A DNA stretch of 64,000 nucleotides, taken from contig JARKIF010000001.1 in assembly GCA_029378245.1 (NCBI GenBank), positions 2,728,001 to 2,792,000 of the forward strand, read 5' to 3'. A program made the translations under genes and the position numbers. This document shows, piece after piece, positions 44,887 through 56,212 of this stretch. The stretch is from Roridomyces roridus. Its lineage: Eukaryota > Basidiomycota > Agaricomycetes > Agaricales > Mycenaceae. Position 1 is the first letter of the stretch. Each line of letters opens with the position of its first letter. The notes below the pieces were generated by a model. That model did not search any database and was not told where the DNA came from. It saw only the letters and a list, made by a program, of their open reading frames with translations.

Positions 44887-46943
44887 TCAATCCAGTCTCG
44901 CCGCCTCCGAGGCCGCCCGCATCTGGAGCTTCGTCCTCACAAACTTGAGCAGCTCACTGGCCTTTGCCTGCGTCACTTCATCTATTGTATAATTGACCCC
45001 CATCGCACCCCCAAGCACACGCTCAAGATACTCCTTCGCGCGGCCCCAATCACCCATCGGCAGCCGAATTTGGTGCTCCGCACAGACTACAAGGGCCTTG
45101 AGATACGTAGCGTAGTCGTTGGGACCCCATTGCGGCACGGCGGGACCACCCATTAGTTGCATCGCTGGCATCTGGAACCCGCTTTCTCCCTCCCTCACTG
45201 CCGACTGCGCATGATACGCTGCCGCCGTGTGATCCCCGGTCAGGGAGAATAGGTGAGACAGCCGGAGAGCAATGGACATCCTCATTGGATGCGGCTGCCC
45301 TGGCCGTATGTCCGAGGTTGCAGGTGCCATCTGCGTAAATATCAACGCATTTTTCATGGCCGATAGAGCTTCTTCGAGTTTGCCAACAGCCTCCAACGAG
45401 TGAGAATGTTCTTCCCAAGCATCGGGTTCATCTGGTCTAAAAAGAACAAAATTAACTTCGTAGTCGAATTCAGAGATAAGAAAAACGACTAACCGCAGCT
45501 TGAGCGCCTTTGATCGATAGTACAACGCATACGGCTGCATCCCCAACATCTCATACGCCTTCGCCAGCCCTGACCACGCTCGAAAGTCCCTGGGGTTAAC
45601 ATCAACGCCCCTCCTCAGTGACTCAATGGCCGCCTGCGGATTGTTCAGCTCGATGTACTCCATTCCCATCATGCCCCATGCGTTCCCAAAGGTCCTATCT
45701 AGTTCTGTCGCCCGCCGAAAGTGCTTGATCGCCTTTTCGTGCTCGTTACGCAGCGAGTAGTGGCACCCCACGAGGTAGCACACCTCTGGCCGATCGCGGT
45801 TGAGGACAAGGAAGAACTGGGAGAGCATCGCTAGCTTTTCCTTGTTGTCCATCATGAAGAGGATATCGGCAAAGACGTCCAGCGAGTCTATGCGGTAGGG
45901 CTCCATTGCGAGGATCGTGTCGAATTGGTCTTCGGCATCGCGGTGTTTGTGTAGAGAGTAGAGAACACGGGCACGGAGGGACATGATCCATAGGCTGGTG
46001 GGGAAGTAGGGTGAGGTGAGGAGGGCGTCGCAGACTGCGAGCTCGGAGAGGGTGGTCCCACGCAGCGCGGCCACCATATAGACCAGGAATAACTGGAAGG
46101 CGGGATGATAGGCGGGGAGGGCGATGTTGTCGAGATGCGTGGCAAGTTGGGAGGGTTCATGGATGCAGTCGCCCAGGAGAGTCCATGCAGACCAGTTCCA
46201 GGGGAGTGAAGCCAAGGATAAAAGCACGCATTCGACGGCTTCCGTGATACGAGAGAGACGAAATAGGAAGAGCGCCTTGCTTTTCAATTGTTAGTGCTTC
46301 GTGGATGATGAAACCGTGCTCACAGAAACACAAGCCATGGGTCTGTAGCGTCTTCAATCAAGTGGTACAGCTCGATGATTTGGGGGTTCACAGGTGTAGG
46401 CAGTTGACGGCGGACGCCTGGACAAGGTCAGCTCTCTTGCATACAAAGAGTGAAAATGGACACACCATCCATGACATGCCAGTCACGCAGCGCCTTCTTC
46501 TCACCGACCTGCAGACACCGTTATTCACTTTGCCGCCAATAAGATAGCACTCACAATATAAAGGCAATAAACGCGTAGGAACACTGCCCTGTCGCTATCG
46601 AGGCCGTCGAGCACAGTGACAGCGCGCGCATGCTGCTTCTCGTCGACAAATTTGCGCGCTAATTCAAACGTCTCTTCCTCCCGCAACTGCTCCACCGTGG
46701 GGTCGACGAGTTCAGGCTTGGGAATCGGCTTGGATCGTCTTTCTTCTGTCAGAGAACGTAGCAGGTCCAATGACCTAGACTGTGCTTTAAGCTTACAATG
46801 CCACAAGCTGGCTCACACAAAGTGCCTTACCAGCGTGCAGCGGCGACAAGTCCGCGCTCATGAGCCTCCTTTGAAGTCTGGCGGAGTTCAGAGACCATTT
46901 GCGCGTCGACGGACTGGATATCGGGCATGTCTTCAGAGTCCAT
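44887..46943 (-). CDS. CDC23: Anaphase-promoting complex subunit 8 (Cdc23)
   Basis: TPR scaffold of the APC/C ubiquitin ligase. Exons 46831..46943, 46555..46774, 46466..46508, 46324..46417, 45494..46279 and 44887..45436; 601 aa. The family N terminus contains ELRQTSKEAHERGLVAAARW and ELARKFVDEKQHARAV. A run of TPRs fills the rest: SRITEAVECVLLSLASLPWN, HRDAEDQFDTILAMEPYR, VGCHYSLRNEHEKAIKHFRR, GMMGMEYIELNNPQAAIESL and GLAKAYEMLGMQPYALYYRS. These match Apc8 in order and spacing. Nuclear, essential in other fungi. The start ATG 46943 fits the family. It faces the sirtuin gene tail to tail (147 bp). Confidence 0.92.
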
Positions 46944-47650
46944 GGCCCTGGCATGAAAACGCGTTGGTGGACGCGGCTGAGATCAGGTTCAACAGAGCCA
47001 TACAACAGCCCCTTTCTGAATCAAACCGTCACTTGCTCTGGTTCTCCTCGCGTATTGGACCTTGTTCGAATCTTTCAATTTCTGTCGAAAGGTTTGCAAA
47101 GGACGAGCTCCGACGAGGCAATACGCACATACTGGGAGTTGGGACGACTCGGCCATTCCGACCACCTTTTCAGATTTCTGACCTCTGCGAACGGTACACC
47201 TTGCACCTAACTGATGCTTCAGAAACTGCCACTATCTTTCTGCCTTGAGGTACGAGCCGATATCTTGGAGCATTCTTCAAGGACCAAGGTGACGACTTTT
47301 TACTCAATGGCATTGGTGTCCCAATGGTCTCCGATCCCGAGTTGGAACACGTCCGCCAGATTCCTCAAGCAATTGGACCGGTGTCTTCTGCAGCCTCAAA
47401 AATTTGCCATTCAACACCTTCCACCTTCGGAAAACCTGCATTTGGAAAGTTACGCTTTGAGCTAATAGAGCTAAACAATGGCCGTGCAAACCTTCCATAT
47501 CTGGCAATTCTGTCGATTCCCTTCTGCGCTTCCAATCCTTACGACATTACTCTTGAATTGAGGATTGCCTGGAAACCTCTGCCCGTATAAAGAGCCCGCC
47601 AAGATGCGCCATTTACCTCAACTTCGACGCCCCTCTTTGCATTCCACGAA
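46944..47650. other. Intergenic region; right part belongs to the inverted duplication
   Basis: 707 bp between APC8 and the small membrane-protein gene. From 47417 on it matches the upstream region of the inverted paralog, so promoter and leader were duplicated with the gene. No other gene seen. Confidence 0.6.
47586..47591 (+). promoter_or_regulatory. TATA box of membrane-protein paralog 2
   Basis: TATAAA in cgtataaagagc, 60 bp before the ATG; identical in arm B. Confidence 0.6.
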
Positions 47651-48227
47651 ATGTCTACGCCCACTGCCAGCTCCTCCACCATCGCGGCACCCTCCCCAGC
47701 GGTGACCCAGCCCGAGCGTTCTTCGCCTGTGCAGTATACCACGAATGCCGTCGACGATTTCTTTGGCTATCCCCTGGCCTCGTCCCGGACGCGCGACAGC
47801 CGTCATGACCGCCGCATCTCTGCCGCAGAGTCTTCTTTCCTTGCTCCCCCTCCTTATGACGAGGCACCGGAGTATACCCAAAAGCCCAAGGAGCCCGCCA
47901 CTTTGGCAATGTACCTCTTCAAGTTTGGATTCCGTGCGTTTATTTCACTCCGATTTCTTTCCATCAATCCTGACGTTCATTCCAGTATTCCCTCCATTCT
48001 GGATAATGGGCATCGTCATCCTCCTTTCGCCTTTACGTGCACCTCCAGTCGAAACACCCTCTGCCGCATGGATGCCCGAGAAGACTGACGCCGAGCGTCA
48101 AGTCATCATCGACCGCATGCGTTTCACCGAGCTCAAGTGGGCCAAGCGTTGCTTGTACGCCCTCCTCACGTTCGTGCTGCTTGCAGCCGTCATCGCCATC
48201 GCCATATGGGCTGTCCTCCGCTCATGA
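47651..48227 (+). CDS. Small two-helix membrane protein, paralog 2
   Basis: Exons 47651..47933 and 47986..48227; 174 aa. Same layout as the protein at 29699: Ser/Thr-rich start, VQYTTNAVDDFFGYPL, a variable loop with APPPYDEAPEY, ATLAMYLFKFGF, intron, first helix PPFWIMGIVILLSPLRAP, charged loop ending FTELKWAKRCLY, and second helix LLAAVIAIAIWAVL. The intron phase and place equal those of paralog 1. It differs from paralog 3 by only two residues I could see (Arg/His in the variable loop and Thr/Ala before QKPKEP). No function known. Confidence 0.82.
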
Positions 48228-48458
48228 ACCACTCCCTCCTTTTGTATCACCACTCGTTCCTCTCTCTGACCGCGTCAGAACACACACTCCTACCCACTGT
48301 ATCGATATCCTTATGCCCTTCGTATCTCTGTAACGTTAGAATGAATGAATTCACGACTCGAATGCTTTTAATTCAGCCCGGAATCCTTTCGGAAAGTGAA
48401 TGCTGAACTGCTCAAATCCAATGCTTCTCGTGTCTGTTCGTGTCGTGTCATTACAGAA

Positions 48459-49959
48459 TCATACAACATAAGCCACATGGACCCTCCAAGTCCGCCCGTC
48501 CCTGGAATACAAATTGACTAGCCGCAGCTCCTCCACAGAACGCACGACAATGGCCGCCGCCTTGAGACCAGCGGGGTTAAAAGGAAAACTCTGCACCACC
48601 ATCAGAATCAGTGCGCCTGATGGAATGCATCGACCACCGACCTTGAAAAACGCGTCAAACGCCGACGCGACCGCATATGCGAGATTAAACCTCGAGAGCC
48701 TCCGATGTACGCAATTCCCCGCTATGGGCTGCACAAAAGTTGTGTACCCTTTGGCCTCGAGCGTCAAAAGGATGTCATCCACGCCGTTATCCAACACCGG
48801 CGAGTCGGGGTCCTTGAGACACGGTCTAAACGCGAGAATATCTGCCATAGACACGCCGAATTCGCGGCCCGGTCCTGGATACGCGCTAGGCGTCGGCTGG
48901 AACGTTACAAGCGTGTGCCCAAGTTGGGGCGGGAGCGGTGTGGGAATCTGCTGTTTGTGCGCGTATGGTGATTCTGCTGGTATTGGTCCACGAGCCAATG
49001 TGGCGGCGCGGCGTTCGTCCACCTGCTGGTCCGCAGCGCATGCCTGGCAAGCTGGGTCACGTTGGCGTGGACGCGATGGATATCGGGGGTAGAGGTGCGG
49101 CGATCCGGTCGGCGTCATTGACTGGTGAAGAGTCACTAGTCAGGGTTGAACCGGTTGAGAGAAGGATACGTACAATCGGCGGTAGTCGCTGGCGGGTTCG
49201 TTGTTTCGGTACTCGAAGGAGATGTCGACAAGACTCACCCCTGAACCCATCTCAGCGGCACGCGCTTCAGCTGAATCGGACCAGCTTTCGCGTTTCTGGA
49301 TAGACGAGTTATAATGGAAGCTGAGGTAAATCAAGGCGCCCATACAGGACGAGGATGGCTCCGCATCTGTGTCAACAGCGGTCAGAAGCAGCGGCAAGAT
49401 GGGAACATGTTGGCCAATACATTTGAATCATCGTATCGGCGAGCGCTGTCCTAACGAAATCAAGTAAATGGCCGATCTCGACGACGCGGATGCAGCACTC
49501 ACGCTTGCCGAGCGGTGGTCCCTCAAGTGGGCGCCAGGGAATGTCGACGGGCTGGTTGGTGACCTCTGACCGTACCTTTCAAAGAAATTCCATAGTGATC
49601 ACCAAGACGTACGTTGTGCGAGAAAGGCGCAGACCGAGGCCTTCCGACCTGCAACGGCGGTGGCGGCTCGCGGTTCTGGTGCCCCGAGTTTGTCAACGCG
49701 TTCTTGTCTGGTCCGGGCTACACAGCAAGCCTTGGTGATTGTGCCAGAAAGATACAGTAGCGCCACGCACAAAGCCAGGCCAAGCAGAGGGTCTGCGAAC
49801 GGGAGGACTGGAGGATTGCTCAATCTCGCGCTCCTGGACCTCGGCAAACAGGAGGTTGATTGGGGGCAAGCTGCCTTGTTGGGAGCTTGAAGACTTTCGG
49901 CTGGGTGAGGGACGCTGTTTCGCAGAGAGCTGGCGACATACAGAGTATGGGAAGGACAT
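48459..49959 (-). CDS. Unrecognised multi-exon protein
   Basis: Likely exons 49771..49959, 49613..49717, 49503..49575, 49170..49366 and 48459..49121; 408 aa if all are right. The last two exons are solid. They hold CMGALIYLSFHYNSSIQKRE, SLVDISFEYRNNEPASDYRR, a Pro-rich stretch, GHTLVTFQPTPSAYPGPGRE, VSMADILAFRPCLKDPDSPV and RLSRFNLAYAVASAFDAFFK, with a beta-rich end. The first three exons are Pro/Ser-rich and less certain: intron 49576..49612 would be only 37 nt and intron 49367..49502 as long as 136 nt. No signal peptide, membrane helix or known motif is evident. I do not recognise the family and propose no function. It converges on the membrane-protein paralog, 231 bp away. Confidence 0.6.
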
Positions 49960-50078
49960 TAAGACGCGAATTCGCGCCCAAACAAAGGGAAGATGAGGAT
50001 AACCCCGACCTCTGATTTTATCATGGCGGTATATGATCAGAAGACCTCTCCGAGTTCATCACGGACAAATAGTTTCTG

Positions 50079-51345
50079 CTACTGGCGGAGATGTATATCC
50101 GCGGCCGATATAACCCGCTCATCCACCTTGCTCAACATCTCCAGCATCTCATCCTGCAGGTCTCTCATTAGTTTCTCTGTTTCTTGGTTGCTTCAAAATT
50201 CGTACCCATATGCGATCTTGCATGCGCTTCCCCTCGGGCGAAAGAACAAAGTCACTGCACTCCTCCACTCGCTGCCTATTGATATACTGTCCTCGCAATT
50301 CATTCGGCTCTCCTCCCACCGCTGCCCAGACGAGCTGCCGGCTCCCGACTTCTGTGGGAAGCGCAAAAAACACTTCCATGAAGAAATCCATCACTGCCAT
50401 AAGTCCCGTGAATGTTGTCCGAATGTTGCTGTAACAAAATCCTGGGGTGACCTGCTCCCGGTCAAGATAGAACGATCTGCGAAGTAATCTGACCCACTGC
50501 ATTGACGATCAAGGGCGTCGACGCCGCAAGATGGTCATTGAATGCACGCACGAAGAACACGTTGAGCACTGGCTGCGCCTCAGCTGGAGATCATGCCACC
50601 GAGATAGTACAACGTACATTTCGTCAGGAAATAACGCTGTTCCATCCTTTTCGGGGTGCAATACTCGGCGCTTGCGAGGGTCTTCAAGATCTCTGGACTT
50701 TCGAGGATCTGTTTCTCGACCTTGGCCATGAAATGCACCTCGCTCGCTACGAAAACGATCCGTGGGGTAGAAGAGTGCTCGCGCGCAGTTCTAATCATGT
50801 GCGGCAAGAGAAGAAAGGACAACAAAGGCAGCGCGAAACAGTTGACTTGGATGCTGCGGGAGGTGAGCGCGTGAAACTCGCCAATTTTGGTACTTACCAG
50901 GTCTCGTATCCGTCCTTGGTTCGCTCATACCTTGGGAGGATGACCGCCGCATTGGCTACGAAATAATCAAGGCGCCCGCCATCTTGATCGAATTTATCCG
51001 CAAATCGTCGGACAGAGGCAAAATCCGCTAGATCCACGATCCAGAGCTCCACGGTAGTGCACCCTGTTTCTTTCTTGATATCTTCAAATGACAGTTAATC
51101 AATGCTGCATGGAATGCAAAACATAACGCCGCACTCTCAACCGCCTCCTGCCCCTTGCTCTGGCTCCGGCACGCGAGGATTAGACGTCCAGGGTTCATGG
51201 TGGCAAGATGCTTTGACGTCTCGAACCCCAGACCTGCATTGGCGCCGACCACGAGGACGGTTTTCCCAGTCAGGTCGACCTTTGTGACTGGGGGACGCTT
51301 CGCATACTGGTCTCGGACGAAGCCTGTGAATGTAAACTTGGCCAT
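50079..51345 (-). CDS. Short-chain dehydrogenase/reductase (retinol-dehydrogenase/WWOX-like)
   Basis: NAD(P)-dependent oxidoreductase with a Rossmann fold. Exons 51135..51345, 50898..51081, 50618..50853, 50498..50568, 50206..50451 and 50079..50153; 340 aa. Motifs: TGKTVLVVGANAGLGFETSK (cofactor loop), the acidic DLADFASVR, LDYFVANAA (NAG-like), and RIVFVASEVHF around the catalytic Ser. The Tyr-x-x-x-Lys is found as Y-F-L-T-K, completed across an intron (LTK|LLNVFFVR). NAVTPGFCYSN is the usual PG motif. All catalytic residues are present. The start ATG 51345 gives MAKFTFTGF; a further in-frame ATG is at 51453. Substrate unknown. Divergent from the gene at 51662 over 316 bp. Confidence 0.9.
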
Positions 51346-51661
51346 GGCTTCAGCTGCCCATTTTGTGGCCTGTATATATATACCTCTGGGCTGCCAGGGG
51401 CTTTGTGAATACGCGTGTACACGGCCGGTGGAATATTTCGCCGCTGATGTCATCCTGATTGCTCACTTCTGGTAAGGAGCGACACTGAACCCGTGACCGT
51501 GTTGCCCACGTTTTTTTAGGGGCTTTTCATGAAATCGAAGCTATATCTGCCTTTCGATGCGCATTCCAATGCCTCGCAGAAGCCTCGTGCATGAATGACG
51601 TATGGAAGCAGCGGCATATAAGTAAGGCCGAAGCACGTCCGCTGTGCCCCAACCTCGAACC
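51346..51661. promoter_or_regulatory. Divergent promoter between SDR and four-helix membrane protein
   Basis: 316 bp between start codons. A TATATATA run lies at about 51372..51380 on the SDR side. No gene seen. Confidence 0.45.
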
Positions 51662-52392
51662 ATGCTTTCACTCATTCGCACATTCCTCTACTCCGTATTC
51701 GTCAGTGACTTGGAAAACCGCACTCGATTCCCAACTGATGTTTACTAGGGTATCTTTTCGCTGGTCTTGTTCGGACTCGCGGCGGCGCGTCTGCGATACA
51801 CCACACATCTGCCTCCAGGCGACCCACTGAACCAGGGGAAAGATTTCTTTGGTATGTTTGCTGACAGTGGAAAAGATCATCGATATTAAATACGTTATAG
51901 ACCCCATCGTGGTTGAAATTCTGGTTAGCACGCTCCTAGGGATGGCTTGGTCCGTCTATGCGTACGTCTTGCGATTTGGTGAAAGCCCGCTCTAACAGCA
52001 TGCTGCAGAGTGGTAGCGATCCACCACATGCGCGAGGACCGCTGGGTATACACGTTTTTCTCAGAGATCCTGATCCTTGGCATCCTCTTCGTCATGTATC
52101 TCGTCGGCGCAGGTATTGCCACGCACATATGGGGCGACCTGTCGTTCTGCCATCAGTTCCATGCATGCCGTCTGCTCACGGCGCTGGTCGCCTTTGCGTG
52201 GATTTCGTGGATAACGCTCTTGGGATTGTTGGGTGCGTGTTCCTCCAGGTCTTCCGTGTATGCAAGTTGAAGACGTCGATAGTGACGAGTGTGTTTGTCG
52301 CCATCGTCAATGCCGCGTTCTTTTCGCCATTCCATGCGCGGTGGAACCCAAGAGACAGCACCTACAGCAATCGGCGCACGAGTCGCGTGTAA
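51662..52392 (+). CDS. Four-helix membrane protein (MARVEL-like layout)
   Basis: Exons 51662..51700, 51749..51851, 51901..51961, 52009..52232 and 52283..52392; 178 aa. The N terminus MLSLIRTFLYSVF runs into helix 1 (GIFSLVLFGLAAARL). Helix 2 is IVVEILVSTLLGMAWSVYAVVA, helix 3 SEILILGILFVMYLVGAG, helix 4 ACRLLTALVAFAWISWITLLGLLVTSVFV. A short cytosolic tail with several Arg and Ser follows. The loop Cys and Trp pattern and four-helix plan resemble MARVEL-type fungal proteins, but no signature decides it. The last intron must run to the TAG at 52282; otherwise the frame closes early. Function unknown. Confidence 0.75.
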
Positions 52393-53090
52393 CTTTAAGG
52401 GTCCCTACAGGATTAGTGGACCGATATGTTACTGTTAATCATAATCTCATCTTGTTCCGTTGTTCGTCGCCTTGGGCGGCCTTAAGATAGCCAGAGCCCG
52501 ATATGTCTTCCTCGGCCGTCCCGACTGGATCACATGGATGTCGTTGACTGATTGAGCTCTTTTTGGTCGTGTGCGCTGCCTGTCTTCTATCCGTTTTCCG
52601 ACATTCTGGGAGATGGCCGACAACAACTGAAGACGCCCTTGCCGCCGTGAAAATCGTCCGACTCGTGAAAACTTGGCAAGGCGGTTGTGACCAACTCAAC
52701 CATCATTCGACTCCGCATGGTTTTGAATCCGCTGAATGGAGAGGTTTATTTTCAGCAGCGAGGATGTCCGCCGCTGTCTCGAGATCCTTCTAAGGATGAT
52801 CATGACTGCCAGTGGCAGATAAACGGAACGGGACTTGCGAGTTGCCGGTGTTCGCATAATGGAAAATCGTTGCCGCCAACGGTCAGCGGAGCCAGGAACG
52901 AGAAAATATAATCCCATGCAGAGGTCCTTTTGGAAATGGATGGGACGAACGTGGTGGTGTGGTTGTTGCCGGAGACCCCGTCCCCGTCCATCAAAACTTG
53001 ATCAAAAAGCTCGAAAATAGAAGAGCCTTATAGCGGGCGTACTTTTATATCGACCCATGCAACTGATGAATCGCGCTCCATCCCCCCGGC
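52393..53090. other. Intergenic region, nothing recognised
   Basis: 698 bp before the MFS gene. Small frames on both strands show no family character. The MFS promoter should lie in the last part; TTTATAT at 53044 is a possible TATA element. Confidence 0.5.
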
Positions 53091-55389
53091 ATGTCCTCTG
53101 CCCCCACCTTCAAGGAACGCGTCAAAGGCGTCTCCCTCATCTTTGCGTTCGTCTTTCCTCTCCTATCCTGCCTCTAGGAAGCCTCACCCCGTCGTATGCA
53201 GATGTGGAACCGCCCTGTTCTCTGATGGTCTGCAAATCCTTTATCTATCCACCGTTGTTGAGCTAACCGATACCAGGGTATGGCAATGGAATCATCGGGA
53301 GTGGTGCGCGACTTGCTTTTTCATTAGATTCAATGTTCTGACCTTTTTCGCAGTCAACACCAGTTAGCGGTTTCCGTATTTCCAAGTTGCTCTGTTGAAC
53401 TCTCCCAGTGTTGAAGCGCATCTATCCCGGTCAAATCCCTCAAAACTACAGCACTACGCTCAACAGCTCTGTGTTTGCTGGGACGATTCTTGGAATGCTG
53501 GCTTTTGGCTGGATCTCGGACAAAGTTGGTCGTAAATTCGGGATGGTGCGTCTCCCTGCTTTTCGTTTAAACCATCCCTCATTTCGGGTAGATGTCCGCG
53601 ACTGCCCTCGTCGCCTTCTTCTCTCTCCTGTCTGCAGCCTCTTCCGGTGCCAACCACAGCGTTAAAGGGCTCATCGACATGCTGTGAGTAGTTCAGGACA
53701 CAAACCGTGTACCCCATGAGTGACGAATCACCAATTAGCATCTTCTGTCGATTCTTCCTTGGTGTTGGTATCGGTGCCGAGTACCCTTGCGGGTCAGTCT
53801 CTGCCTCGGAGCAGACAGAGGGCAAGGCCATCGCCAAGAATGCGCGGCACCGGTGGTTTGCCCTCGCGACCAGTGCGTGACCCTTCTCCCCAAAATCCGT
53901 GTATGCTCATATTGAATGCAGACACCATGATCGACCTTGCGTGGTGTGTCGCCGGCTTTGTCCCCCTCGTCTTGTTTTGGATGTTCGTATTTTGCCCACC
54001 GAGCCGATTTGTTGCTCATCTTGTGTAGCTGCGGCCCTCACCACCTGCGGGCTGCGTGGCGGTTATCCCTTGGTCTTGGATTCGTCCCTGCCATCGCCGT
54101 ATTTGCTTGGCGGTGGGCGATGGAGGAGCCCGAGCTGTACAAGAAGAGCTCGATGAAGAATGTCCGGATCCCGTACATGCTCGTTCTCCGCAAGTACGGT
54201 GTTCAGCTGGCCGCCATCTCATTCACCTGGTTTGTCTACGACTTTATCGTCTACCCCGTACGTCCAGCATCTCTATCGTCTTGCTGTTGTCCTCAACTTT
54301 TTTGCGTAGTTCGGCCTATACTCCTCGACCGTCGTGGACACGATTACGCACAGTAGCGAGAGCCTGAGCGTGGTCTTTGGGTGGAATATCGTCATCCTGT
54401 ATGTTTGTACCTCTCTTCTCGTTTCTCCTGCTGACGCGACCTGCAGGCTGTTCTACATGCCGGGCACTATTATCGGCGCCTTTGTCGTCGACTACTTGGG
54501 GCCAAAGTACACGATGATAACTGGGTTGTTGTTCCAGGCACTCACCGGTTTCATCATGAGCGGGCTCTACGGAAGGTGTGTGTCCTTTTTGCGACTTCTG
54601 CGACTCTCTGAATCCTTTCCCAGGCTTAAAGACCACATTGCTGGGTTCGCTGTCGTCTACGGTATCTTCCTCTGCTTCGGGGAGTTTGGTGCGTGTACCA
54701 AGAAATACCGCAGTGCTTTTTCTCACCTGGAGCAGGCCCTGGCAACTGCCTCGGGCTCCTGGCTAGCAAGAGCAGCCCGACCGCTGTTCGTGGCCAGTTC
54801 TATGGCGTCGCTGCTGCTGTCGGCAAAGTCGGTGCCTTCGTAAGTGTTTCTTGTCGTTGAAAGGATTTTTTGCTCACAGTATTCTAGGTCGGAACTTGGG
54901 GTGAGCCTATCTTCCTGTAGTGTACAGCAGCAGCTGACTCTTTAACCAGCCTTCCCGCCTATGATTGATGGTACGCTCCTGTTGTTTTTCGGAATGCCTA
55001 GATCTTGCTAATCTGGTAACAGCGTTCGCCAAGCACGGCGGTGTCGACCAAGGCCAGACTGGTCCCTTCTGGGTCGGCAGTGGTACGTCTTTGTCGCTTT
55101 TCATGCACAAGGACGAAACTAATTGGCGCACTTAGGACTCGCCATCCTTAGTGCACTTGTAACCTTTTTCTTCATCGCGCCTTTTGACCCCGAGGGCATG
55201 GCCAAGGAGGATCTGATCGTACGCGTCTTCCTTCATCTTCCCGTGTCGTGCTCACATCTTTGATAGTTCCGCGAGTACCTCGAACAGCACGGATACGATA
55301 CCTCTGTTATGGGATTCCCTGAAGTCGATTCGTCTGCCGCGTCGGTCGACGACGAGAAGGTGGATGAGAAGGGCGCGGTTGCCGTTTAA
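53091..55389 (+). CDS. MFS transporter (Git1/phosphate:H+ symporter-like)
   Basis: Twelve-helix plasma-membrane symporter. Eighteen exons: 53091..53146, 53202..53227, 53277..53303, 53354..53362, 53409..53545, 53592..53683, 53739..53872, 53922..53982, 54029..54257, 54310..54398, 54447..54575, 54624..54688, 54736..54839, 54888..54900, 54950..54970, 55023..55082, 55136..55218, 55267..55389; 485 aa. Helix 1 region [19 protein letters not shown], loop 2-3 motif [13 protein letters not shown], helix 4 [17 protein letters not shown], and loop motif [15 protein letters not shown]. These resemble Git1-type glycerophosphodiester and phosphate carriers. Helix 7-12 region includes [34 protein letters not shown] and [22 protein letters not shown]. 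Exons of 9 and 13 nt are required. The substrate is inferred only by family resemblance. Confidence 0.88.
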
Positions 55390-55557
55390 AAGGAATGTTG
55401 ATAGTGATGCCTGGCTTGTCTTCATGAGACCCACTTATGCTCGTAATTCGATTCATGTTTTCTTGCTTTGAATAGAGGGATTCGGAGTCTTGGACGCGTT
55501 CTTGATGGGCAAGTCAGTTACACAGCCACGAGCATACGCGTCTCTCAACTTGCAATC

Positions 55558-55992
55558 ATGTCCTCCTCCACTTCAACGACGGCGGCTTCATCCTCCAAGC
55601 CCACCGAGACGAAACCTGAAAAGGCGAAAGACACGCACCAGGCGCAGTTGGGCGTTCTAGAGGAGGATGATGAATTTGAAGAGTTTGCGGTGGCAGGTGC
55701 GCCCTTTCTCTCCTCTACCCTCGTGCTCCTTCTGGCCAAACTAACACAAAACGTAGACTGGGACGACGCGCAAACGGATCTCGCGCATTTAGGTGGCGCT
55801 GCGCCTGGGTCAGCCAAGAGCGGTGGGGACAAATTGTGGGAGGACAATTGGGACGATGATGATATTGAGGATGAGTTTAGTGTGCAGCTTAGGTGCGTGT
55901 CTGCCTGCCCTCGCCCCACTCGCGATGTTGACGGTTGGGACAGGAATGAATTGACCAAGAAGAGCAAAGGCGGCGATGCGATGGAGCACTAG
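55558..55992 (+). CDS. SEM1: 26S proteasome subunit Sem1/Dss1
   Basis: Small, acidic, disordered subunit of the proteasome lid and of TREX-2. Exons 55558..55696, 55757..55892 and 55944..55992; 107 aa. The two conserved acidic blocks are LEEDDEFEEFAVADWDD (split by intron 1) and LWEDNWDDDDIEDEFSVQLR, followed by NELTKKSKGG. The Ser/Thr-rich N-terminal 35 residues are longer than in yeast. Trp and Phe residues in the blocks, which bind lid subunits and BRCA2-like partners, are present. ATG 55558 is the first in frame after an upstream open stretch. Confidence 0.94.
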   Translation: MSSSTSTTAASSSKPTETKPEKAKDTHQAQLGVLEEDDEFEEFAVAGAPFLSSTLVLLLAKLTQNVDWDDAQTDLAHLGGAAPGSAKSGGDKLWEDNWDDDDIEDEFSVQLRCVSACPRPTRDVDGWDRNELTKKSKGGDAMEH

Positions 55993-56212
55993 ACCCACCC
56001 ACTTGTATTTACATCGACTGCGCCTCGAATTCAGCGACGCGATTCTTTGAAAAACTATCTCAAAATCTCATGGAAGAGCAACAAGGGTCGTGAATTCATT
56101 CATTCTAACGTTACAGAGATACGAAGGGCATAATGATAGCGATACAGTGGGTAGGAGTGTGTTCTGACGCGGTCAGAGAGGAACGAGTGGTGATACAAAA
56201 GGAGGGAGTGGT

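Larger units (their letters stand above)
47417..48357 (+). repeat. Inverted duplication, arm A
   Basis: 941 bp nearly identical, in opposite orientation, to 56087..57023. The match starts at ccttccacct, covers promoter, both exons, intron and 3' UTR, and stops at aattcacgac. Flanks differ on both sides. The arms are 7.7 kb apart. Confidence 0.93.

Noticed and set aside
49503..49575. Velvet-type regulator for the unrecognised gene
   Set aside because: Some Pro-rich similarity by eye, but no velvet core motif could be found.
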